A DNA stretch of 64,000 bases, taken from positions 14,415,001 through 14,479,000 of the forward strand of contig CM073907.1 in NCBI GenBank assembly GCA_037176705.1, read 5' to 3'. The notes beneath the pieces are model-generated. The model made no database searches. It was given only the letters and a program-made list of their open reading frames with translations, and was not told where the DNA came from. Origin of the DNA: Molossus alvarezi (lineage: Eukaryota > Chordata > Mammalia > Chiroptera > Molossidae). Of the stretch, positions 57,763-64,000 are shown piece after piece. The position numbers and the translations under genes were made by a program. Within the stretch, counting starts at the first letter, position 1, and the number at the start of each line of letters is the position of its first letter.

Positions 57763-58723
57763 ATGGTGAAACACAGAAATAAAAGCCAAATGAAAGAACA
57801 AGAGACCTCTACCTAAGAGAAGATAAATGAGCATCAGTTAAGCAAGTTAAGAGAACTATAATTCAGAGCCATGATGATGAGGAAGCTCCACAGCATGTGT
57901 GAGGACATGAGCAACATTAGCAAAGATGTAGAAATGTTGAAAATCGAGCAGTTGGAAATTAAAAACTACCAAGAAGAAATGAAGAATGACATATTTCTGG
58001 AATGGCATATCAGAAATTTAAAACACATTGGAAGATCTAAACAGCAGAGAAGAGGAAGCTGAAGACTGGATAAGTGAATTAGAAGACAGGGTAGAAAAAA
58101 ATCAACCAATCAGAAAACCAAAAGGAAAAAAAAAACAATTAAAAAACAGGAAGACAGCTTAAGAGAACTGTGGGAAAACTAGAAACGTAATAACATTCAC
58201 ATGTTAGGAGTCCCCCAAAAAGAAAATGAGCAAGGGTCAGATAATATATTTGAAGTAATAGCAAGAGAAAACTTTCCTAATTTGGTGAAGGAAGAAGGCA
58301 TTCAAGTTCAAGGAGCACAGAGAGCCCCAAGTAAGAAGAACCGAAATGGACCCACACCAAGACACATAGTAATTAAAAATGCCAAAAACTAAAGACAAAG
58401 AGAAAATCCTAAAAGCAGCAAGAGATAAGCAACAGGTTACCTACAAAGGAAACCCCATAAGGCTCTCAGTTGACTTCTCAACAGAAAAACTACAGACCAG
58501 AAGGGAATGGCATGAGGTAATCAAGGTCATGAGAAAGAAGGATCTGAATCCAAGACTACTATACCCAGCAAGGCTATCAGTCAATATACAAGGTCAAATA
58601 AAGAGCTTCCCAGACAAAAGTAGGCTAAGGGAATACATTAGCACCAAAGCAAAACTGCAAGAAATATTAAAAGAACAGCTATCATTAGCAAGAGAAATAG
58701 GAAGGAAAATACAACCACACTAA
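57763..58723 (+). pseudogene. ORF1: L1-A' ORF1, broken, with stop-loss extension
   Basis: The start ATG is at 57,763 in the AGCCAAAATGGTGAAACAC context. The coiled coil is open at 57,871-58,062 and repeats the small internal insertion near 57,990 also seen in the copy at 33,737. The RRM part is open at 58,201-58,392 and the C-terminal part at 58,379-58,723, overlapping by a one-base frameshift near 58,385. The normal stop is lost (CAGCTATCATTAGC in place of CTGCTGTAATTAGC), which adds about 15 residues up to 58,723. Confidence 0.85.
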
Positions 58724-58729
58724 ACAAAA

Positions 58730-61700
58730 ATGGCAATAAATAAATACATATCAATAATCACCTTACATGTAAAAGGATTGAATGCTTCGACAAAAAAAGA
58801 CAGAGTAGCTGATTGGATAAGAAAGCATTAGTCATCTATACGTTGTTTACAAGAGACCCACCTCACAACAAAAGACTCGCATAGGTTGAAAATGAACAGA
58901 TGGGAAAAAAATCTTCCAAGCAAATGGAAAGGAAAAAAACCTGGGGTTGCAATACTCATATCTGATAAAATAGATTTCAAAATGAAGGCCATATCTAGAG
59001 ACAAAGAGGGCACTACATAATATTGAAAAGATCTACCCAATAGGAAGATATAACTTTGATATACATATATGCACCCAACATAGGAGCACCAAAATATATT
59101 AAAATCTTCTGGAAGACTTCAAATGAGAAATCGATAGCAATACAATCATAGCAGGAGACTTCAACACCATGCTGACACCACTGGATAGAACCCCCAGACA
59201 AAAAATTAGCAAGGAAACAAAGACTGTAAATGATGCACTACACCAAATGGATTTAATAGATATCTACAGAGAATTACACCCAATAACTACAAAACTCACA
59301 TTTTTCTCAAGTGCACATGGGACATACTCAAAGACAGACCACATGTTAGGACACAAATTAAGTCTCTACTAATGCAAGAAGAGTGAAATCATATCAAGCA
59401 TCTTCTCGGATCACAATGGCATGAAACTAGAAATCAATTGCAGGAAGAACATACAAAGACATTTGAACATATGGAAGCTAAATAGCATGTTATTAATAAA
59501 TGAATAGGTCAAGGAGGAGATCAGGGAAGAAATTAAAAACTTTCTGGAATCCAATGAAAATGAACAAACAACACAGAACCTATGAGATACAGCAAAAGCA
59601 GTTCTGAGAGGGATGTTCATAGCACTACAGGCCTACATCAAGAAGCAAGAAAAATCTCTAATAGACTACCTAAACTCACAACTTGGAGAACTAGAAAGGA
59701 AAAAAAAAAAAAACCCTAGGGCAAGTAGAAGGAAGGAAATAACAAAGATCAGAGCAGATAAATTACATGCAGACCAAAAAAAAAAAAAAAATTCAAATCA
59801 ATGGAACAAAGAGCTGGTTTTTGAAAAGATAAACAAGAGTGATGGACCATTAGCTAGACTCACCAACAAACAGAGAGAGAGAACCCAAATACACAAAATC
59901 AGAAATGAAAGAGGAGAAGTTAGAACTATTACCACAGAAATACAGAAGATCGTTAACAACTACTATGAAAATTTATATGGCAACCAATTCGACAATGCAA
60001 CCAAAATGGGCAAATTCCTAGAAACACATAGTTTCCCAAAACTGGACCGGGAAGAGATAGAAAACTTGAACAGACCAATAACAGGGGAAGAAATTGAATA
60101 TATAATAAAGACTCTCCCAGCAAACAACAGCCCAGGACCGGATGGCTTCACGGGGCACTTTTACCGAACATTCAAAAAAGAACTAACATCCATCCTCCTT
60201 AAATTATTTCAAAAAATTCAAATTCAAGAAGAAGGAGGACTTACAAAATCATTTTATGAGGCCAGCATAATTCTAACTCCAAAACCAGAATATGAAATTA
60301 CAAAGAAAGACAACTACAGGCCAATATCCGTGATGAACATAGACAACAAAATCCTGAACAGAATACTAGCAAATCAGATCCAGCAACATATCAAAATAAT
60401 TATTCACCATGACTAAGTGGAATTCATCCCAAGGATGCTACGCTGGTACATTATTTGCAAATCTAAAAATGTGATACACCACATAAACAAAATGAAGACT
60501 AAAATCCACATGATCATATCAATAGATGCCAAAAAAGCCTTCGACAAAATCCAGCATCCATTTCTGATAAAAATGCTCAGCAGTGTGGGAATAGAGGGAT
60601 CATGCCTAGACATAATAAAGGCCATATATGAAGACCGACAGCCAACATCATACTCAATGGCCAGAAACTAAAAGCATTTCTTTTAAGAACAGAAACAAGA
60701 AAGGGATGCCTTTCTTATTGTTTTGCCATTCTTATTGAACATAGTAGTGGAAGTCTTAGCCACAGCCATCAGACAGGAAAAAAAAAATAAAAGACATCCA
60801 AATTGGAAAGTAGAAAGTGAAACTGTCATTATTCGCAGATGACATGATACAATACATAGAAAAACCCAAAGACTCCATCAAATATTTTCATGACTTAATA
60901 AATTTGGCAAAGTAGCAGGATACAAGATTAACGTCAAGAAATCAATCGCATTTTTATGCACCAATGATACACTCAAATAAAGAGAAACAAAAAACAATTC
61001 CATTTACCATTGTTGCAAAAAAACCTTAAGATACCTAGGAATAAACTTAATCAAAGAAGTAAAGGAGCTATGCACAGAAAACTACAACTCATGAACAAGG
61101 AAATAGAGAAAGATATAAAAAAGTGAAAGCACTTACCTTGTTCATGGACTGGAATAATTAACATCATTAAAATGTCCAGACTACCCAAAGCAATTTATAG
61201 ATTCAATGCAATCCTCATCAAAATACGAAAGGCAGCCCTGGCCAGTTTTGCTCAGCGGTTAGAGCATCGTCCTGTGGTCCGGAGAGACCCAGGTTCGGTT
61301 CCCGCTAAGGGCACGTACTTTGGTTGCAGTTTGTCCCCGGCCCTGGTTGGTTGTGCGGGTGGCAGCCACTCGATGTGTCCCTTCACGTCGATGTTTCTCT
61401 CCCTATATCCCCCTCTCCCTTCCTCTCTCTCCCTCCCACTCTATCTGTACAAAAAAAAAAAAAAGGAAAAATATCCTTGGGTGAGGATAAAAATAAAAAA
61501 ATACGAAAGGCATACTTCACAGAATTAGAACAAATACTTCAAAAGTTCATATGGAACCAAAAGACCACAGATAGCCTCAGCAATCTTGAAAAAGAAGAAC
61601 AAAGTTGGAGGGATTACATTACCAATTTCAGGATATACTACAAAGCCAATGTAATCAATACAGCCTGGTACTGGCACAAGAACAGGCGTAAAAACCAGTG

Positions 61701-61921
61701 GAACAGAACAGAGAACCCAGAAATGGACCCAAGGCAATATGTTCAATTAATATATGACAAAGGTGGCAAAAGCATACTGTGCAGTAAAGACAGCCTCTTT
61801 AATAAATGGTGCTGGAAAAATTGGACAGCTACATGCAAATAAATGAAACTAGACTGTCAACTTACACCATACACGAGAATAAATACAAAATGGATAAAAG
61901 ACTTAAATGTGACTCATGAAT
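58730..61921 (+). pseudogene. ORF2: L1-A' ORF2, broken, C-terminus missing
   Basis: The start ATG is at 58,730. Landmarks: AGDFNTMLTPLDRT near 59,150, [11 protein letters not shown] near 59,408 and a 267-codon open part at 59,613-60,416 with [17 protein letters not shown] and YRPISVMN. A TAA in CATGACTAAGTGG near 60,413 is shared with the copy at 33,408. [11 protein letters not shown] is near 60,532 and FADDMIQYIE near 60,834. Further breaks occur near 60,705 and 60,790, and the SINE splits it at 61,235. Confidence 0.87.
61235..61497 (+). mobile_element. VES-like SINE, young copy with target-site duplication
   Basis: It begins GCCCTGGCCAGTTTTGC and has an A box (GCTCAGCGGTTAGAGC), a B box (GGTTCGGTTCCCGC), a TCGATGTTTCTCTCCC body, a pyrimidine-rich stretch and an A-rich tail. 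Perfect 15-bp duplications AAAATACGAAAGGCA lie at 61,220-61,234 and 61,498-61,512. The RNA polymerase III boxes are better kept than in the other three VES copies, so this is the youngest. It is unlikely to act as a tRNA. Confidence 0.9.
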
Positions 61922-62112
61922 CAGTGAGTGAGTCCCATAATGTGAATTTTGAGTTCTTTTTACCCTGTCCCCTCATGTGTCTTCTCTCAGGGCCTCAGTT
62001 TCCTATTTGTGAATTTCTTTATTTGGAATGTCATGAAGAGGTTGAAGAAATCATATGTATTTATATTTAGTAATTCAGTATTATTACCAACATAAAATTT
62101 TATAAAATATTA
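61922..62112 (+). other. Non-L1 host segment, MIR-like, copy 4 (truncated)
   Basis: Fourth copy of the 10,716 segment. It lacks the first ~40 bp and is recognisable from TTTTGAGTTCTTTTTACC onward, with the CAGGGCCTCAGTTTCC core and the AATATT end before an L1-B. The first dozen bases after the L1-A' are unclear. Confidence 0.73.
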
Positions 62113-62944
62113 AGGGGAAGGAAAAATGGAAGCTACACAAACCTCCTCTGACAACCAGACTGAAACTACCACAAAAATAAAAACACAACATTGGGAAAAA
62201 CCAACGCCAAACAGCTGAGAGAACCTGTATAACCAGGGACAGAAAGAGGGTGTCAAATTGTGCCTGGTAGAAACTGTGGAGGTGTGACAGAGCAGGCTGG
62301 GGGCCCACAAACAATAGCTGAAGGTTGCTTTAGCAGAGAAGACAGGGGCTTAAAATAGCACAAAATCAAGTACATCCACTTACCTTGGGCTCCAGCAGAA
62401 GGAGGGCTGACTGCACGGAAAATGTGAGGAGAGTGTCCAGGACTCTTGGTTCAGAAGATAGCTGGATGGAAGGACATTGGGAGTTTTGTGCTGTTATCAA
62501 TTTCTCATAGAACAGCAGTCACCTTATCCAAGAAGCTGCTTCTCAGAGCCTTGGGAGAAGCAATGTCCCCTCTCTCAGGAATTCAACACCACCAGGCTGA
62601 CCTTAAAATGCAAATTGAGGCTCATTAACATAAAGTGTCTGACAGAAAGCAAGTGTCCCACCCTCTGGTAATCCTGTTAAACCTAAGGAATTTTTCATAC
62701 ATTTGAGGGCTACAAATTGTGGTTCATCAAATTAATGAGACTAATGGCTGCCAGGAAAAAGCTAGAGGTTAAATGAACATTTTCTTGGCCTTCCATACTA
62801 CCAAGGAAAATAATCCTTGAGAGTAGTGTTTAACATGGGTTCTTTCACACTGATTCCGGCCCAGCAAAGGAAGCCACAATCAGAAAAACACCAACACCCA
62901 CAGGAAAAATTTGGCAGGCTCTGAAACCCACTGAGACAGCCGCG

Positions 62945-63827
62945 ATGACGAAACAAATATACAAGTCCCAAATGAAAGAACAAGATATTCTACAGGAGAA
63001 GGGAATTACGAAATGGATTTAGACAAGATATCAGAGCTAGAATTAGAAGTAATACTATGAGGAAGCTCAACAACATAAGTAAAGAGCTCAACAGCATGAG
63101 TGAAGATAAAGAAAAATTAAAAATTAACAAACTGTAAACAAATAATGAAACAGCAGATATACAGAACACATTGGATGGAATAAAGAGCAGGTCAGAGAAA
63201 GACAAAGATTGGATCAGTGAATTAGAAGACAGGGTAGAAAATATCACCCAATAAAAAAACCAAAAAAAAAAAAAACAATTAAAAAACAGAAAGACACCCT
63301 AAGAGAACTGTGGGACACCAAGAAACACACTAACACACACATCATAGAAGTTCCAGGAAAAGAAGAAATTGAGCAAGGGATAGAGAATATATATGAAGAA
63401 ATTGTGTCAGAAAACACTCATAACTTGGTGAAAGAAAATGGCATATACCTCAAAAAACACAAAGAGGTAAAGCTCTGAAGAATCCAATAACGCCCACATC
63501 GAGACACATAATAATTAAAAGGACAATATTAAAGACAGAAAGAGAATATGAAAGGCAGCAAGAGATAATCAACAGATTACCGACAAAGAAATCCACATAA
63601 CCTTTTCAGTTGAATACTGAACAACAACACTACTGGACAGAGGAGAATGTCATGAAGTGATCAAGGTAAGGAAAAACAAGGATCTGAATCCAACACTACT
63701 CTGTCCAGGAAGACTACCATTGAAAATAGAAAGTTAAATAAAGGAAGAGCTTCCCAGACAAAAAGGCTAATAGAATATGTTAGCAACAAGTAGCTCTCTA
63801 AGAAATGTTAAAAGGGGTGCAATAATA
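62945..63827 (+). pseudogene. ORF1: L1-B ORF1, broken
   Basis: The start ATG is at 62,945 (GCCGCGATGACGAAACAA). The coiled-coil part near 63,060-63,240 has a TAA near 63,136 and another stop at 63,252. The RRM part contains SENTHNLVKENGIYL near 63,408 and the C-terminal NKDLNPTLLCPGRLP-like segment near 63,675-63,722. Frameshifts interrupt it near 63,000 and 63,465. Confidence 0.82.
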
Positions 63828-63870
63828 AGCAGAAGAAATAAGAAGAGAAATATAGCCATAATAAATGAAA

Positions 63871-64000
63871 ATTGCAATAAATAAGTACATATCAATAATT
63901 GCTTTTAACAAAAATAGATTAAACACTACCATCAAAAGGCACAGAGTAGGTGAATAGAAAAGAATGCATAGCTCACATATATGATATTTAGAAGAGACCC
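63871..64000 (+). pseudogene. ORF2: L1-B ORF2 start, partial
   Basis: The aligned start codon is ATT (63,871), as in the other L1-B copies, with an in-frame ATG two codons upstream. Only the first ~40 codons lie in the window. They are already interrupted by a TAG and lack the intact endonuclease N-terminal motif. Confidence 0.78.

Larger units (their letters stand above)
56959..61921 (+). mobile_element. L1-A', long copy, 3'-truncated, with VES insertion
   Basis: It has 5'UTR, ORF1 and most of ORF2. A VES SINE sits at 61,235-61,497. The element is cut at about 61,921 (GTGACTCATGAATCA), where the MIR-like segment begins, so the 3' end is missing. It shares its upstream L2-bearing DNA with 50,657 and shares private stops with 33,408. 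Confidence 0.88.
62113..64000 (+). mobile_element. L1-B, 5' portion (runs off the window)
   Basis: The 5' end (AAGGGGAAGGAAAAATGG) follows the MIR-like segment as in the other units. It has a ~830-bp 5'UTR, ORF1 and the first ~130 bp of ORF2. A ~14-bp gap near 62,130 distinguishes its 5'UTR from the other copies. Confidence 0.88.

Noticed and set aside
1..64000. A previously undescribed multi-gene system such as defence, biosynthesis or viral genes
   Set aside because: No non-L1 protein family other than the dead KCNK1 exons can be recognised. I see no endogenous retrovirus genes, DNA-transposon genes or operon-like sets. The unusual content is structural.

Overview
This window is repeat-dense nuclear DNA of a mammal, most likely a bat. 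The bat call rests on four tRNA-derived SINEs that look like the chiropteran VES family, with an A-box-like head, a B box, a TCGATGTTT-type body and a short A-rich tail. LINE-1 (L1) makes up nearly all of the rest. I see no intact host gene, no functional RNA gene, no CRISPR array and nothing prokaryotic. Every L1 piece lies in the same (+) orientation. I use four working labels, which are mine and not database names. A is ordinary L1 with a FADD reverse-transcriptase motif. A' is an older relative of A. B carries two shared ORF2 deletions, a YADD motif and an ORF2 start changed from ATG to ATT. C is an older divergent L1 carrying a VES insertion.

Layout. 1-5,848: two A-type pieces. 5,849-27,756: a tandem series of L1-B elements. 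Each complete unit is about 5.4 kb: a ~200-bp MIR-like host segment, then L1-B, then a GATA-type microsatellite. The middle unit is interrupted by a nearly full-length L1-A (15,301-21,454). 27,757-61,921: a second, larger tandem arrangement in the order L1-B, antisense KCNK1-like block, L1-C with VES, (L2-bearing host segment), L1-A'. It occurs three times with truncations. 61,922-64,000: the MIR-like segment and L1-B start again and run off the end.

The most notable host-derived component is a GC-rich block on the minus strand, present three times (about 30,656-31,591, 38,615-39,400 and 54,063-54,848). It encodes decayed exon 1 of the two-pore potassium channel gene KCNK1. It ends at a GT splice donor in the first pore loop and runs into intron sequence with a ~39-bp minisatellite. 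Because intron is present, it is copied genomic DNA and not a processed retrocopy.

The youngest large event is a full-length L1 at 41,486-47,193. It has an 18-bp target-site duplication, CpG-rich 5'UTR monomers, an uninterrupted 300-codon ORF1 and a broken ORF2. It landed inside the middle KCNK1/VES unit, and the other two units show the empty site.

In functional terms the window is a fossil array. One ORF1 reading frame and perhaps one L1 promoter are still formally intact. The tandem copies were probably spread by unequal recombination, since they share insertions, stops and deletions. I found no support for a new enzymatic or defence system. The novelty here is structural.
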